Shown: one piece after another, positions 30,064 to 40,915 of the stretch
Layout of the letters: each line of letters opens with the position of its first letter
Position numbering within the stretch: the stretch's first letter is position 1
Assembly (NCBI RefSeq): GCF_018402695.1
Contig: NZ_JAGYIM010000019.1
Coordinates: 558,001-622,000, forward strand
Direction of reading: 5' to 3'
DNA from: Arsukibacterium sp.
GTDB taxonomy: Bacteria; Pseudomonadota; Gammaproteobacteria; Enterobacterales; Alteromonadaceae
DNA length: 64,000 bases
The notes under the pieces: model-generated
The model's database searches: none
What the model was told of the DNA's origin: nothing
The model's input: only the letters and a program-made list of their open reading frames with translations
Made by a program: the position numbers and the translations under genes

Positions 30064-30810
30064 CTACACCTCTAACACACCGTCATCAGACGGTTTAACC
30101 TGCAGGGCGAACACATCGTTAAATGACAAAAAGAACGCAATATTAAGTAGTGGTAACACCACCACTAAGCCGATAAAAAAAGTGGGCAGCGTTAGCAGTA
30201 CCAGTACTGTACTCAGTAACCCGAACAGCATTAGTGCGGTGACATTGCGCCAGCTGGCAATAAAACTGGTTTGCAGTACCACCAGAAAACGCTGCTCTTT
30301 TAAAAAGTAAGCAATGGCGACTGCATAAGCAAACAACATAAACACCAGCGCAAACAGTGCTACCATTAACAATATTTGTAATATAACAGTCGTTTCAACA
30401 CCGCTTTCGGCTGCTACTGCCACAGACATGGTCTGAAATAACTGTTGATGAAAACTGACCAGTGGCGTTAGCAATAAAAATTTCAGGGCACCAATCGTTA
30501 GCAGTATCCTGCGACAGGGTGGCTCCGCTAATGGCTGAAACAACCAGTCAATGGCAATTTTCTGCTGTTGCTGCGCACCCACTACCGCTTTATAAAAGCC
30601 AGCGGTTAAAAACGGGTTCAGAAAAATCCAGACAACGGCCGTCAGTTGATTAAGCTGCAACAGGAAACTAATACCTGCAGTTAGCAAAAACATCGCGATA
30701 AACACCAGTGGCGCCTGTTTAAACAGTTGCCAGGCAACTGTCAGCCACTGCAGTGAGGCCGTCGGCCTGACCCGCCTGATAATCAGTTTCAGTTGAAACG
30801 GCTTTTCCAC
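30064..30810 (-). CDS. BPSS1780-like/YciC-like integral membrane protein
   Basis: This 248-residue polytopic protein has five or six hydrophobic segments (FKQAPLVFIAMFLLTAGISFLL, VVWIFLNPFLTAGFYK, ILLMVALFALVFMLFAYAVAIAYF, ALMLFGLLSTVLVLLTLPTFFIG). The pattern resembles the BPSS1780 family of unknown function. I start at the GTG at 30810, which has AGAGG 5 bp upstream, rather than at the ATG at 30864. It ends 2 bp before recX, so it heads a recX-alaS transcript. Confidence 0.65.
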   Translation of the reverse strand: MEKPFQLKLIIRRVRPTASLQWLTVAWQLFKQAPLVFIAMFLLTAGISFLLQLNQLTAVVWIFLNPFLTAGFYKAVVGAQQQQKIAIDWLFQPLAEPPCRRILLTIGALKFLLLTPLVSFHQQLFQTMSVAVAAESGVETTVILQILLMVALFALVFMLFAYAVAIAYFLKEQRFLVVLQTSFIASWRNVTALMLFGLLSTVLVLLTLPTFFIGLVVVLPLLNIAFFLSFNDVFALQVKPSDDGVLEV

Positions 30811-31003
30811 AGTTACCTCTTGCCTGCACCTGCAGCTGTTGCTGCCGTTAAAGCCCGCTATCATACTGCAAAATCAATTAAATTAAGAGAGCGCAGGTAA
30901 AACTTCAGTTGTCAGCGCAAAAAAAGTCCGAATGGCGGGTTTCAGGCTTGCTTTGCGGCAGTGGGACCGCATAATAGCAACATCATAAAAGTGAGGCTGT
31001 CAT

Positions 31004-31510
31004 ATGGAAAAGTTTGTTGAAAATCTTATTTATTCTGCCCGTTGGATTATGGCGCCTATTTATCTTGGGCTCAGTCTGGCGTTAATCGCGTTGGCAATTA
31101 AGTTTTTTCAGGAAATCATTCATATCATTCCTATTATATTCAGCATGAAAGAAGTTGAGCTGATTTTGGTGGTGTTGTCGTTAATCGATATTGCGCTGGT
31201 GGGTGGTCTGCTGGTGATGGTGATGTTTTCCGGCTACGAGAACTTTGTCTCACGACTCGATCTGGAAGGAAATGAAGATAAATTAAGCTGGTTGGGTAAG
31301 CTGGATTCAGGCTCTCTTAAAAACAAAGTTGCGGCCTCTATCGTGGCAATCTCTTCTATCCATCTGCTGAAAGTGTTTATGAATACCGAAGTTATCGCCA
31401 ACGACAAAATAAAATGGTACCTGCTTATTCACATTACCTTTGTGCTATCTGCATTCGCTATGGGCTACCTGGATAAGCTGTTGCGTGACGATAAAGTTAA
31501 ATCACTCTAA
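31004..31510 (+). CDS. yqhA: YqhA-family (UPF0114) membrane protein
   Basis: This 168-residue protein has three or four membrane helices and the family sequence [20 protein letters not shown] near the start and [19 protein letters not shown] in the middle. UPF0114 proteins have no settled function. GAGG precedes the ATG. The stop overlaps that of the convergent binding-protein gene by 4 bp. Confidence 0.88.
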   Translation: MEKFVENLIYSARWIMAPIYLGLSLALIALAIKFFQEIIHIIPIIFSMKEVELILVVLSLIDIALVGGLLVMVMFSGYENFVSRLDLEGNEDKLSWLGKLDSGSLKNKVAASIVAISSIHLLKVFMNTEVIANDKIKWYLLIHITFVLSAFAMGYLDKLLRDDKVKSL

Positions 31511-32277
31511 GGTTCGTGACATAACAAGTTATGCCGCAATGTCTGGTTTTCCTCACCGAAATATTTGCGTTGTAAGCGTTGATACCAGCTGTCCAGCATG
31601 ACACTAAGTAGCGCCCGGTCAAAGGCGCGTTGCATAGCTGCATCACGAAATGCCGCCCGATAAAGCGTGCTATTGAATAGCGGGTGAGTCACCAGATCTT
31701 CAACACTGTCTTGCTGTAACCGGTAGTGGTTAAAAATATTGCGGTCCATAACCACCACCTGCACCCGGCGCGACAGCAACATTTTCAGCTGTGCCTGCTG
31801 GTCAACGGTTTCCCGGTAATCGGTAGAAATTCTGGCCATATCGGTATAGTCCGGCCCCAGCACGGTTCGGGCATTTTGAAACGCCAACACTGAATACCGG
31901 CCCAAATCACTGCTATGGCTAATAACCAGTTCGTCATCAGCTCGGCTAACGGCAATATTCTGATAACGGATATAAGGGTTGGAATAAAACAGGCCTGTTT
32001 CATCACTGCTGACTGGCTGTAAGCTGGCAATGTCGCCCTCACCTTGCAGCAGCAAAGGCTTAATCCGGGCATTTGGCACAAATATGAAGACCGGCTCATA
32101 ACCCATCCGGTTAACCACTTCTGCCAGCAGTTCCACTTCATAGCCCGAAATATTAGCGGTATTTATATAAGGTGGCTTGTGCTGGCCTACCAACACGGTC
32201 AATGGTGCTGCCGTTACCACAGCACTGGTTATCAGCAACAACAAACTGGCTAGCCAACTTTGCCACATAGGTCTCAT
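31507..32277 (-). CDS. Orphan periplasmic solute-binding protein (family 3 type)
   Basis: This 256-residue protein has a signal peptide ending after AVVTAA. The family pattern is [44 protein letters not shown], followed by [25 protein letters not shown]. No transporter genes flank it; the neighbour across 206 bp is a divergent hybrid sensor kinase with a periplasmic domain, so a sensing role is possible. ATG at 32277, with AAGGGG 5 bp upstream, is preferred to the GTG at 32283. Confidence 0.77.
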   Translation of the reverse strand: MRPMWQSWLASLLLLITSAVVTAAPLTVLVGQHKPPYINTANISGYEVELLAEVVNRMGYEPVFIFVPNARIKPLLLQGEGDIASLQPVSSDETGLFYSNPYIRYQNIAVSRADDELVISHSSDLGRYSVLAFQNARTVLGPDYTDMARISTDYRETVDQQAQLKMLLSRRVQVVVMDRNIFNHYRLQQDSVEDLVTHPLFNSTLYRAAFRDAAMQRAFDRALLSVMLDSWYQRLQRKYFGEENQTLRHNLLCHEP

Positions 32278-32483
32278 CCTCACCCCTTATTTTATTCAGC
32301 ATAACGGTTTTTCGACAAACTGACAGAAAATTTATTAACATTTTCAGGCTAAAGTCCCAAGTTTCACCCGCTTAAGGCTATTACCTTGAGCAGGGCAATC
32401 TGAATACTTGGCGTCGCTGGCTGCAGCGGGTAAGATAGTCTGTTCGTCAGTCTGCCGGCGACGGCAAAGAAATGGAGTTCATT

Positions 32484-35400
32484 GTGTCCGACGTTAATCT
32501 GTCTCGCTGCCACAGACATGGGTTGCTGCGCATTACGCTGCTTATTATGACTGTTATTGCGTTGCAACTGCCTGCCTTGGCAGCAACTTTTGAACATGGC
32601 ATGCCCTTGCTGCATAACCTGAAACCAAAAGATTATCATGCCGGCACTCAAAACTGGGCATTGCTGCAGGACCAACGTGGTGTGCTGTATGTCGGCAATA
32701 ATGTTGGTGTACTGGAATACGATGGGCAAAGCTGGCGAACGCTGCAAACCAGTAATAAATCAGTTGCCCGCTCCCTGGCTTTAGCCGCTGATGGCCGGGT
32801 ATATGTCGGTGCCAAAGGGGATATTGGCTATATTGACCACAGCGATGGCCAATCCCGCTTTCAATCGCTGCTGCATCTGGTCCCTGAAAGTTTTCGGGAC
32901 TTTCGCGATGTCAGACAAACCTTTGTCAGTGACGACAGCGTTTATTTTACCAGCCGTGATTATGTATTTCGGCTGCGCGATGAAAAAATAGATGTCTGGC
33001 GCAGTAACAGTAGCTTTTTAAAAGCATTTTGGGTTAATCAGCAGCTTTACATCCGGGAGGAAGGTACAGGCTTACTGGTACTGCAGCAGGATAATTTTCA
33101 ATTAGTCCCCGGCGGCGAGCATTTTGCCAATGAAAGTCTGTTTGTACTTGAGCCGTTCGACGACAGCACCTTACTGGCAGGCAGCCGGGAAACGGGTTTG
33201 TACCTGATTAGCCCCAACGGCGTGACGCGTTTTCTTACGGCATATGATCAGCAAATCAACGAGGCTGTGCTTTATAGCGGCCTGACCCTGAATAATGGCG
33301 ATATCGCGCTGGGTACCGTACAAAACGGCGTGTTTATTCTGAACAAGCAGGGCAAACTGGTAGGTCACTACAACCGCAATTCCGGCTTGCTCGACCAGAA
33401 TGTCCGCGCCTTATATCAGGATCATCAAGGCGGTCTCTGGCTGGGGCTGGATCATGGCCTGTCCCGGATCGCTTTGAATTCGGCTATCACCGCCCATCAT
33501 GGTGCCAGTGGTCTGGCCGGCAACGTACTTGCACTGACCCGCTATCAACAGCAACTCTACGCTGGTACCAGCCTGGGGTTATTCAGGTTAGTCTCCCGGG
33601 AAGACGGTACTGGTCATTTTATCCGGGTAGCCCCCCTGCAAAAACAAACCTGGGGCTTTGCCGAGTTCGACCAGCATTTATTGATTGCCAATAATGAAGG
33701 GGTGTACCAGCTGGCAGATGAAAAGGTCGAACTTGTTCGCCCCTCAAACCTGGCCAGCAAGATTTTGCAGGTATCAAGCCTCGATCCGAGCCGGGTTTAT
33801 GTTGGCTTGCAGGATGGCCTGGCAACGATGCGCTATATTGATGGCCAGTGGCAGGACGAAGGCCGGGTGCCGGGGGTTGAAGGTAACTTAAACAGTATTG
33901 TCGAACTGGCTGATGGCCAGCTCTGGCTTGGTACCCTGGCCCATGGGGTCTACCGGCTGCAACTCCCGGCTTCCTGGCAGGGTGGCGCATCGGTGCCGCT
34001 GGCGATAAAACGGTTTACCAAAGAGCAGGGACTGCCCAGCCTTAACAGAAACACCGTCCATCTGTTTAATGAAAAACTGATTATCGCCTCGGTGAGCGGT
34101 ATCCTCAGCTATAACGCTGCTTTACAGCAATTTGATCAGGCCAGTGCTTTTAACGCCCTGTTCAGTGGCGAGCAACCCTGGGTGCGTAACCCAACCATCG
34201 ACCCGCAAGGCCGGGTCTGGATGCTGTTGTGGGATAACGTTAATGGTAAACGCTCAGCGGGCGTAGCCAAACCCGATGCTAACGGCCAGTATCACTGGCA
34301 AGGCAGTGCCTTGCAGCCGTTGGCGGACATTCCGCTCGACACTATCCTGGTTGAGCTCCCCCTGGTCTGGTTTGGTGGTGCTGAGGGCATCTTCCGTTTC
34401 GCCGATGATCAGTACCAGCAACATCAGCCGAAACCCCCATTACTGCGTAAAATGCTGAACGACCAGCAGCCAATTTATGCTGGTGGTGAATTACCCGAAT
34501 TAATTCAACTTAACAGCGAGCAACGAAACCTGCGCTTTCAGTTCAGTAGCCCTAATTACAATCCACTGCAGCCCGACCAGTTGCAAGTACGCCTGCTGGG
34601 CCACGACGATGACTGGTCCAGCTGGCGGCACGAACATTATCGGGACTACACCAATTTAAAAAGTGGCCGCTATCAATTTCAGCTCAGAGCGAAAAGTGTC
34701 ACGGGCCAGGTAAGCGTTGCAGATAGTCTGCATTTTCAGATAGCCAGCCCCTGGTACTGGCATTGGAGCATGCTGTTAAGTTATCTGGTGCTGGCGATGG
34801 CATTGCTTTTTCTGTTACACCGCTGGCGGATGCACAGTGCCATTGTTGAACAACAGCGCCTGACTGAGCAAGTCAATATACGTACCGAACATCTCGAACA
34901 AGCAATGCAACAACTCCAACAGGCCCGGCAAACAGCAGAAGACGCTAATATGGCCAAAGCGCAATTTCTGGCGAATATGAGCCATGAATTACGCACCCCC
35001 CTTAATGCCGTGCTCGGCTTCGCTGAACTGGCTGAAGCCACACCTGCAATAACCCAGAAACAGCACTATCTGCAGAAAATCCGCGCTGCCGGGAAAATTC
35101 TGCTGAGTATTATCAATGATATTCTGGACTTCTCAAAAATTGAGGCTGGCAAACTGCAACTGGAACAAACAGATTTTTCACTGCGCGAGACGCTAAGCCA
35201 GGTCGAGGACTTATTCAGCAACCAGATTACCGCGAAGGGCCTGAGTTATCAACGGCTGCTGCCGAGCGACATTGCTGACTGGCGCTGTGGCGATCCACTG
35301 CGTTTAAGTCAGGTATTAATGAACCTGCTAAGCAATGCGATTAAGTTTACAGACCAAGGCAGCATCCGCTTACAAATCACAGCGCCCAATGACGGACAAT

Positions 35401-36080
35401 TACATTTCGCGATAACCGATACCGGTATTGGCATCAGTGCGGCCGCACAAGCCCAGTTATTTCAGCCATTTCAGCAAGCAGATAATTCGGTTAGTCGCAA
35501 ATATGGCGGTACCGGCCTGGGCCTGACGATTTGTCAGCGACTGTTACAACTAATGGACTCTGAACTTAAGCTAACCAGCCAGCCTGGCGAGGGCAGTACC
35601 TTTAGTTTTAGCGTGACCCTGCCAGTCGCCAACAGTAGCCAGTCAGCCCGGCCAGCACAGCCATCGGAAGCGCCTGAGCCAGTTAGCGAAGCGCCCGCAG
35701 AACCTGCCACCGAACATGCTCAGATCCTGGTGATTGATGATAATTATTTTAATCAGAACCTGCTGAAACTGATGCTGGAAAAACTGGATTATCAGGCACA
35801 TGTGGTTAGCAGTGGCCAGCTAGCGCTGGACTGGCTGCAACAACATCAGCCAGCACTTATTTTGCTGGATATTGAAATGCCTGAGATGGACGGCTTTGCC
35901 ACCCTGCAGGCAGTGCGTCAGCAGCCCAGGTTGAACGGGATACCGGTTGTCGCCCTGACCGCCCATCACTCTGCTGAGCTGCTAAGCCGGATCCGACACA
36001 GCGGCTTTACCGACATCCTGACCAAACCCGTTGAGCTGGCGGGGCTGGCCGCCAAACTGCAACAGGTATTAGGCCATTAA
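32484..36080 (+). CDS. Hybrid histidine kinase with periplasmic beta-propeller sensor
   Basis: This 1198-residue protein has a signal/anchor segment (about 17-35), a periplasmic region of about 700 residues made of two-component regulator propeller repeats (for example [20 protein letters not shown]), a Y_Y_Y immunoglobulin-like domain before a membrane helix (about 765-785), and a coiled coil. HisKA has phospho-acceptor H834 in SHELRTP; HATPase_c shows [10 protein letters not shown] and GTGLGL. An acidic Pro-rich linker leads to a receiver domain with D1129 ([11 protein letters not shown]). It lacks a DNA-binding output, so it must signal through a separate partner, such as an Hpt protein, not found here. 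GTG at 32484, with GGAG upstream, is the preferred start. The propeller class often senses polysaccharide fragments; the ligand here is unknown. Confidence 0.9.
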   Translation: MSDVNLSRCHRHGLLRITLLIMTVIALQLPALAATFEHGMPLLHNLKPKDYHAGTQNWALLQDQRGVLYVGNNVGVLEYDGQSWRTLQTSNKSVARSLALAADGRVYVGAKGDIGYIDHSDGQSRFQSLLHLVPESFRDFRDVRQTFVSDDSVYFTSRDYVFRLRDEKIDVWRSNSSFLKAFWVNQQLYIREEGTGLLVLQQDNFQLVPGGEHFANESLFVLEPFDDSTLLAGSRETGLYLISPNGVTRFLTAYDQQINEAVLYSGLTLNNGDIALGTVQNGVFILNKQGKLVGHYNRNSGLLDQNVRALYQDHQGGLWLGLDHGLSRIALNSAITAHHGASGLAGNVLALTRYQQQLYAGTSLGLFRLVSREDGTGHFIRVAPLQKQTWGFAEFDQHLLIANNEGVYQLADEKVELVRPSNLASKILQVSSLDPSRVYVGLQDGLATMRYIDGQWQDEGRVPGVEGNLNSIVELADGQLWLGTLAHGVYRLQLPASWQGGASVPLAIKRFTKEQGLPSLNRNTVHLFNEKLIIASVSGILSYNAALQQFDQASAFNALFSGEQPWVRNPTIDPQGRVWMLLWDNVNGKRSAGVAKPDANGQYHWQGSALQPLADIPLDTILVELPLVWFGGAEGIFRFADDQYQQHQPKPPLLRKMLNDQQPIYAGGELPELIQLNSEQRNLRFQFSSPNYNPLQPDQLQVRLLGHDDDWSSWRHEHYRDYTNLKSGRYQFQLRAKSVTGQVSVADSLHFQIASPWYWHWSMLLSYLVLAMALLFLLHRWRMHSAIVEQQRLTEQVNIRTEHLEQAMQQLQQARQTAEDANMAKAQFLANMSHELRTPLNAVLGFAELAEATPAITQKQHYLQKIRAAGKILLSIINDILDFSKIEAGKLQLEQTDFSLRETLSQVEDLFSNQITAKGLSYQRLLPSDIADWRCGDPLRLSQVLMNLLSNAIKFTDQGSIRLQITAPNDGQLHFAITDTGIGISAAAQAQLFQPFQQADNSVSRKYGGTGLGLTICQRLLQLMDSELKLTSQPGEGSTFSFSVTLPVANSSQSARPAQPSEAPEPVSEAPAEPATEHAQILVIDDNYFNQNLLKLMLEKLDYQAHVVSSGQLALDWLQQHQPALILLDIEMPEMDGFATLQAVRQQPRLNGIPVVALTAHHSAELLSRIRHSGFTDILTKPVELAGLAAKLQQVLGH

Positions 36081-38698
36081 CGAATATTGGGAGCCAGCCA
36101 GCTTTCAGCCTCAGCGCGGCTCCAGCCTTTTTTGCTGGCATAGTCTGTTAGTTGATCTTCCCCTATTTTACTGACCGCAAAGTATTTGCTGTCGGGGTGG
36201 CCAAAGTACCAGCCACTTACCGCGGCGCCCGGCCACATGGCGTAACTTTCGGTAAGGGTGATACCGGTTTGTGCGTCGACATCCAGCAGCTGCCACAGGG
36301 TGCCTTTTTCGGTGTGCTCCGGGCAGGCCGGATAACCCGGGGCTGGCCTTATGCCCTGGTACAACTCGCGAATAAGCTGCTCGTTAGTAAGCGCCTCATC
36401 GGCGGCATAGCCCCAGTATTCGCGCCGTACTTTTAAATGCAGGTATTCGGCTAAGGCTTCAGCTAAACGGTCGGCCAGCGCTTTAACCATAATGCTGTTG
36501 TAGTCATCATGCTCGGCAGCAAATTTAGCAGCGAACTCATCGGCACCAAAGCCGGTGCTGACAGCAAAGCCGCCGATATAATCTTTGACACCGCTGCTTC
36601 TCGGGGCAATAAAGTCAGCCAGGCTGCAATTGGGCGCATTGTTGCGCAGTTGCAGTTGCTGGCGCAGGTTATATAAACGGGCTTGTTCGACCTGCCGTGT
36701 CTCATCGGTGTACACCACGATATCGTCACCGTCGCTATTGGCCGGAAATAACCCAAACACCGCTTTACCTTTAACATGGCCGTCGTTAATCATGCTATCG
36801 AGCATGGCATTGGCGTCCTTAAACAGCTTACGTGCTTCCATGCCCACTTCGGCATGGTTTAAAATGGCCGGGTATTTGCCGGATAACTGCCAGGTTAAAA
36901 AGAACGGTGTCCAGTCAATATACTCACGCAGAATATTCAGGTCGACATCCTGCCATAAGTGCACGCCGGGTTGTTTCGGCGCTGGCGCAACCTTGGTTAA
37001 ATCAAGTTTAAACTTGTTAGCTTTCGCCTCATTTAAACTCAGTAACTTTTCCCCTGGCCGGCTACGGGCATGTTGTTCACGCGCGACTTCATACTCGCCT
37101 TTAACCCGGGCCAAATAACCGGCTTTACTGTCCGGGGTAATAAGGGATTGCACCACCGAGACACTGCGCGAGGCATTGGGGACATACACCACACCATTGG
37201 CGTAGTTGGGCTCAATTTTTACTGCGGTGTGTGCCTTAGAGGTAGTGGCACCACCAATTAACAGCGGCTGGGTAAAGCCTAAGCGGGTCATCTCTTTGGC
37301 GACATGGACCATTTCATCCAGCGACGGGGTGATAAGGCCAGATAAGCCGATGACATCGACATCGCGCTCTTTCGCTACACGCAACAACTCAGCGCACGGC
37401 ACCATCACGCCCAAATCAATTACTTCAAAGTTATTACACTGCAGCACGACGCCAACGATGTTTTTGCCAATATCGTGCACATCACCTTTTACCGTGGCTA
37501 GCAACACCTTACCCTGGGCCCGGCCCCCCTCTTTTTCTAGCTCAATATAGGGCTGTAAATAAGCGACAGCTTTTTTCATTACCCGGGCAGACTTCACCAC
37601 CTGCGGCAAAAACATTTTTCCTTCGCCGAATAAATCCCCTACTACATTCATGCCATCCATCAGCGGCCCTTCAATCACGTGTAGTGGTTTCTCCGCTTGT
37701 TGGCGTGCTTCTTCGGTGTCGATATCAATAAAGTCGGTAATGCCCTTTACTAAGGCATGTTCTAAGCGCTTATTCACTGGCAGGCTGCGCCAGGCATCAT
37801 CGATTTTTTCCGCTACACTGCCATCGCCTTTAAACTGGGCGGCAATTTCCAGTAAACGCTCGGTCGCATCGTCCCGCCGGTTCAGAATAACGTCTTCGAC
37901 CCGTTCTTTTAACAGCGGCGGAATATCGTCATATACCGTTAGCTGGCCGGCATTAACAATGCCCATATCCATACCAGCAGCTATTGCATGGTACAAAAAT
38001 ACCGAGTGGATAGCCTCGCGCACCGCATCATTACCGCGAAACGAGAACGACACATTTGATACACCGCCGGAGATTTTGGCATGCGGGCACAAGCGTTTGA
38101 TCTCGCGGGTGGCTTCAATAAAGTCGACCGCATAGTTGTTGTGCTCTTCAATGCCGGTGGCGACCGCAAAAATGTTCGGGTCAAAAATAATGTCTTGCGG
38201 CGGAAAGCCAATTTGTTCAGTAAGGATTTTATAAGCACGCTGGCAAATTTCGACCTTGCGGGTTTTGGTATCAGCTTGGCCCTGCTCGTCAAAGGCCATT
38301 ACCACTACGGCGGCACCATAACGGCGTAGTAACTGTGCCTGGTGTAAAAACGGCGCTTCGCCTTCTTTTAGCGAAATAGAGTTCACCACCGCCTTACCCT
38401 GAATACATTTCAGCGCCGCTTCAATCACTTCCCATTTCGAGGAGTCGACCATGATCGGCACCCGCGAAATGTCCGGCTCTGATGCCAGCAAACTTAAATA
38501 ACGCACCATGGCGGCCTTGCTATCGAGCATGGCCTCATCCATGTTGATATCGATAATTTGCGCGCCATTCTCGACCTGCTGGCGCGCGACATCAAGCGCG
38601 GCTTCATAGTCGCCGTTTAAAATCAGTTTTTTAAACCTGGCTGAGCCGGTGACGTTAGTCCGCTCGCCTACATTGATAAATCGGGCCTGTTGTTGCAT
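36077..38698 (-). CDS. metH: Methionine synthase, pterin-cobalamin-activation part (split MetH)
   Basis: This 873-residue protein corresponds to the C-terminal two thirds of MetH. It holds the methyltetrahydrofolate-binding domain ([18 protein letters not shown] at the very start), the helical cap plus cobalamin domain with the B12-ligating His in [11 protein letters not shown] (about residue 410), and the AdoMet activation domain ([21 protein letters not shown]). The homocysteine domain is a separate gene just upstream. The ATG at 38698 overlaps the upstream TAA (TAATG) and has GGAG 5 bp before it, which shows designed coupling rather than a chance frameshift. Its stop overlaps the convergent kinase gene by 4 bp. 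Confidence 0.92.
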   Translation of the reverse strand: MQQQARFINVGERTNVTGSARFKKLILNGDYEAALDVARQQVENGAQIIDINMDEAMLDSKAAMVRYLSLLASEPDISRVPIMVDSSKWEVIEAALKCIQGKAVVNSISLKEGEAPFLHQAQLLRRYGAAVVVMAFDEQGQADTKTRKVEICQRAYKILTEQIGFPPQDIIFDPNIFAVATGIEEHNNYAVDFIEATREIKRLCPHAKISGGVSNVSFSFRGNDAVREAIHSVFLYHAIAAGMDMGIVNAGQLTVYDDIPPLLKERVEDVILNRRDDATERLLEIAAQFKGDGSVAEKIDDAWRSLPVNKRLEHALVKGITDFIDIDTEEARQQAEKPLHVIEGPLMDGMNVVGDLFGEGKMFLPQVVKSARVMKKAVAYLQPYIELEKEGGRAQGKVLLATVKGDVHDIGKNIVGVVLQCNNFEVIDLGVMVPCAELLRVAKERDVDVIGLSGLITPSLDEMVHVAKEMTRLGFTQPLLIGGATTSKAHTAVKIEPNYANGVVYVPNASRSVSVVQSLITPDSKAGYLARVKGEYEVAREQHARSRPGEKLLSLNEAKANKFKLDLTKVAPAPKQPGVHLWQDVDLNILREYIDWTPFFLTWQLSGKYPAILNHAEVGMEARKLFKDANAMLDSMINDGHVKGKAVFGLFPANSDGDDIVVYTDETRQVEQARLYNLRQQLQLRNNAPNCSLADFIAPRSSGVKDYIGGFAVSTGFGADEFAAKFAAEHDDYNSIMVKALADRLAEALAEYLHLKVRREYWGYAADEALTNEQLIRELYQGIRPAPGYPACPEHTEKGTLWQLLDVDAQTGITLTESYAMWPGAAVSGWYFGHPDSKYFAVSKIGEDQLTDYASKKGWSRAEAESWLAPNIR

Positions 38699-39762
38699 TA
38701 CCACTCCACAGAAAAGGCTTCAAGGCCAGCTAAATGAAAACTATGGCTGGCTGCTTTGGGCTGGCGCGGCGGCGCAGCTTTTACCGCATCGGCAATGGCT
38801 TTAATATGCTCTGGCGTGGTGCCGCAGCAGCCGCCAACAATATTGAGAAAGCCCTGCGCTGCCCAATCGGCAATTTCTGCTGCCATCTCTTCGGCGCCTA
38901 AATCATATTCGCCAAATTCATTGGGCAGGCCGGCATTCGGGTGTACCGACACATAGGCCTCTGACACGCCGGACAGGGTTTCGACATAGGGCCGCAGTAA
39001 ATCCGGACCCAGGGCGCAGTTCAGGCCAAAACATACCGGCTCTATATGGGCCAGGCTATGGTAAAAGGCTTCGGTGGTCTGGCCGGATAAGGTACGGCCG
39101 GACGCATCGGTGATGGTGCCGGAAATCATTACCGGCAGTTTAAAGCCCACTTCGTCAAACACCTGCAGCACGGCAAAGGCCGCTGCCTTGGCATTTAGCG
39201 TATCGAAAATGGTTTCCAGCATAATAATATCGGCGCCGCCCGCAATTAAGGCGTGAGTAGACTCGGTGTAAGCGTTCACCAGCTCATCAAAGCTGACATT
39301 GCGAAAACCCGGGTCATTCACATCGGGCGATATCGAGGCGGTGCGGTTAGTTGGTCCCAGTACCCCGGCCACAAAGCGCGGTTTATGCGGCTCCAGCGCG
39401 GTGACTTCATCACAGACTTTACGCGCTACTGCCGCCGCCTCAAAGTTAATCCGGGCCGACAAACCCTCCATCTGGTAATCCGCCATGGCGATAGTGGTGG
39501 CGTTAAAGCTATTGGTTTCAACAATATCGGCACCAGCCAGCAGGTACTGGCGATGAATATTGGCAATTAACTGTGGTTGGCTCAGCACCAGTAAATCGTT
39601 ATTACCTTTGACATCACACGGCCAGTCCGCAAATTCGTTGCCACGATAATCGGCCTCTTCCAGCTGATGCTGCTGGATCATGGTGCCCATGGCGCCATCC
39701 AGAATAAAAATGCGCTCTGCCAGTAATTGTCGAAAATGCTCAGGCGTCAGTCTTGCTGTCAT
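38698..39762 (-). CDS. metH: Homocysteine S-methyltransferase domain of split methionine synthase
   Basis: This 354-residue protein equals the N-terminal domain of MetH. It starts with [13 protein letters not shown] and carries the zinc-ligand cysteines in FGLNCALG and [11 protein letters not shown]. It ends right after [14 protein letters not shown], exactly where full-length MetH has the linker to the pterin domain. Together with the next gene it gives about 1227 residues, the size of E. coli MetH. It must act with the 36077-38698 product, which carries methylcobalamin. It lies 37 bp after metA in the same direction. Confidence 0.9.
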   Translation of the reverse strand: MTARLTPEHFRQLLAERIFILDGAMGTMIQQHQLEEADYRGNEFADWPCDVKGNNDLLVLSQPQLIANIHRQYLLAGADIVETNSFNATTIAMADYQMEGLSARINFEAAAVARKVCDEVTALEPHKPRFVAGVLGPTNRTASISPDVNDPGFRNVSFDELVNAYTESTHALIAGGADIIMLETIFDTLNAKAAAFAVLQVFDEVGFKLPVMISGTITDASGRTLSGQTTEAFYHSLAHIEPVCFGLNCALGPDLLRPYVETLSGVSEAYVSVHPNAGLPNEFGEYDLGAEEMAAEIADWAAQGFLNIVGGCCGTTPEHIKAIADAVKAAPPRQPKAASHSFHLAGLEAFSVEW

Positions 39763-39799
39763 AAAATACTCTTATTACTCTTTATTTTGGGGCGGCTGC

Positions 39800-40726
39800 T
39801 TATACGGTCTGGCCAATCTGATTCAGTTCAAATGGCGTGGCCTGATACACATAATAATTCAGCCAGTTGCTGAACAGCAAAAACGCATGGCTTTGCCACA
39901 ATTTTTGCGGCCCCTGTAAGGGATCGTTATTCCGGTAGTAGTTTTCCGGCAGCTTAGCTGCAGCGCCGGCAGCAACATCACGCTGATACTCTTCATCCAG
40001 CGTGGTTAAGTCATATTCCGGGTGGCCAGTGACAAACACCCGGCTGCCGCTGCTGTTTTGCAATAAATAAGCGCCGGTGACATCAGCTTCGGCCAGTATA
40101 TGTAAGTCGTCATGTTGCTGGTATTTTTGTTTCGGTACCTGGGCATAACGCGAATGGGGGACTAAAAATTCATCATCAAAACCACGCACCAACGGGCACA
40201 GCGGCTGAGTCACCTGCTGCCAGTACACACCAGAGAGTTTTTCACCGCGAATTTCCCGCTGCAAGCCATAGTACTGATACAAGGCGGCATGGGCCGCCCA
40301 GCATAAAAATAAGGTCGAGGTCACGTTATTGTCGGCCCAGCGCAAAATGTCACCAAACTGATTCCAGTACGTCACATCCTCATAATCGACCAGTCCCAGC
40401 GGCGCGCCGGTAATAATTAAGCCATCGTACTTTTGCTGCTGTACCTCAGAGAAATAACGGTAAAAGCAGTTTAAATGGCTCGGCGGCGTGTTTTTACTGA
40501 CATGATCATCAATTCGCAGCAAATCAACATCTACCTGTAGCGGGCTGTTAGCCAGTAAGCGCAGCAACTGCACCTCAGTAGCAATTTTATTCGGCATCAG
40601 GTTTAAAATGGCAATTTTCAGCGGCCGGATATCCTGCGACTGCGCCCGGCTCTCGGTCATTACAAACACATTTTCTGCCGACAAAGCTTCTACCGCCGGC
40701 AACTGATCGATCACTTTAATAGGCAT
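39800..40726 (-). CDS. metA: Homoserine O-succinyltransferase
   Basis: This 308-residue enzyme commits homoserine to methionine synthesis. The N-terminal MPIKVIDQLPAVEALSAENVF matches MetA. The active-site Cys lies in LFLCWAAHAALYQYYG, and the catalytic His and Glu in FVTGHPEYD and DEEYQRD. ATG at 40726 is chosen over a GTG two codons earlier. It heads an operon metA-metH(N)-metH(C) behind a MetJ-like operator. Acyl donor preference (succinyl or acetyl) is not settled by sequence inspection. Confidence 0.93.
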   Translation of the reverse strand: MPIKVIDQLPAVEALSAENVFVMTESRAQSQDIRPLKIAILNLMPNKIATEVQLLRLLANSPLQVDVDLLRIDDHVSKNTPPSHLNCFYRYFSEVQQQKYDGLIITGAPLGLVDYEDVTYWNQFGDILRWADNNVTSTLFLCWAAHAALYQYYGLQREIRGEKLSGVYWQQVTQPLCPLVRGFDDEFLVPHSRYAQVPKQKYQQHDDLHILAEADVTGAYLLQNSSGSRVFVTGHPEYDLTTLDEEYQRDVAAGAAAKLPENYYRNNDPLQGPQKLWQSHAFLLFSNWLNYYVYQATPFELNQIGQTV

Positions 40727-40788
40727 AGCCACACCCGGTTAACTGACATAACGGCTATGGTGCGCAAAACCGGCATCAAAGTCAACTT

Positions 40789-40806
40789 CCATACGTTTAG
40801 ATGGCC
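40789..40806 (-). promoter_or_regulatory. Putative MetJ operator (met boxes) upstream of metA
   Basis: On the minus strand the 16-mer GGCCATCTAAACGTAT is two adjacent 8-bp met boxes: GGCCATCT matches AGACGTCT at 5 of 8 and AAACGTAT at 6 of 8. A third, weaker box (GGAAGTTG) follows. It lies about 65 bp before the metA start, the usual setting for repression by MetJ with S-adenosylmethionine. metJ itself is not in the window. Confidence 0.6.
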
Positions 40807-40915
40807 AAATAAGGCGATAATACCAAGCTCAATCAACAAACGTAGCGTAAACCAGATTGAGTAAAGCAGCCGCCTCTGCAACAATGTTCTCACCTACACA
40901 TGAAATGGTACCATC

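Noticed and set aside
36077-39762. metH as a frameshifted pseudogene
   Set aside because: The junction has a good ribosome-binding site, a TAATG overlap and falls in the domain linker with nothing missing.
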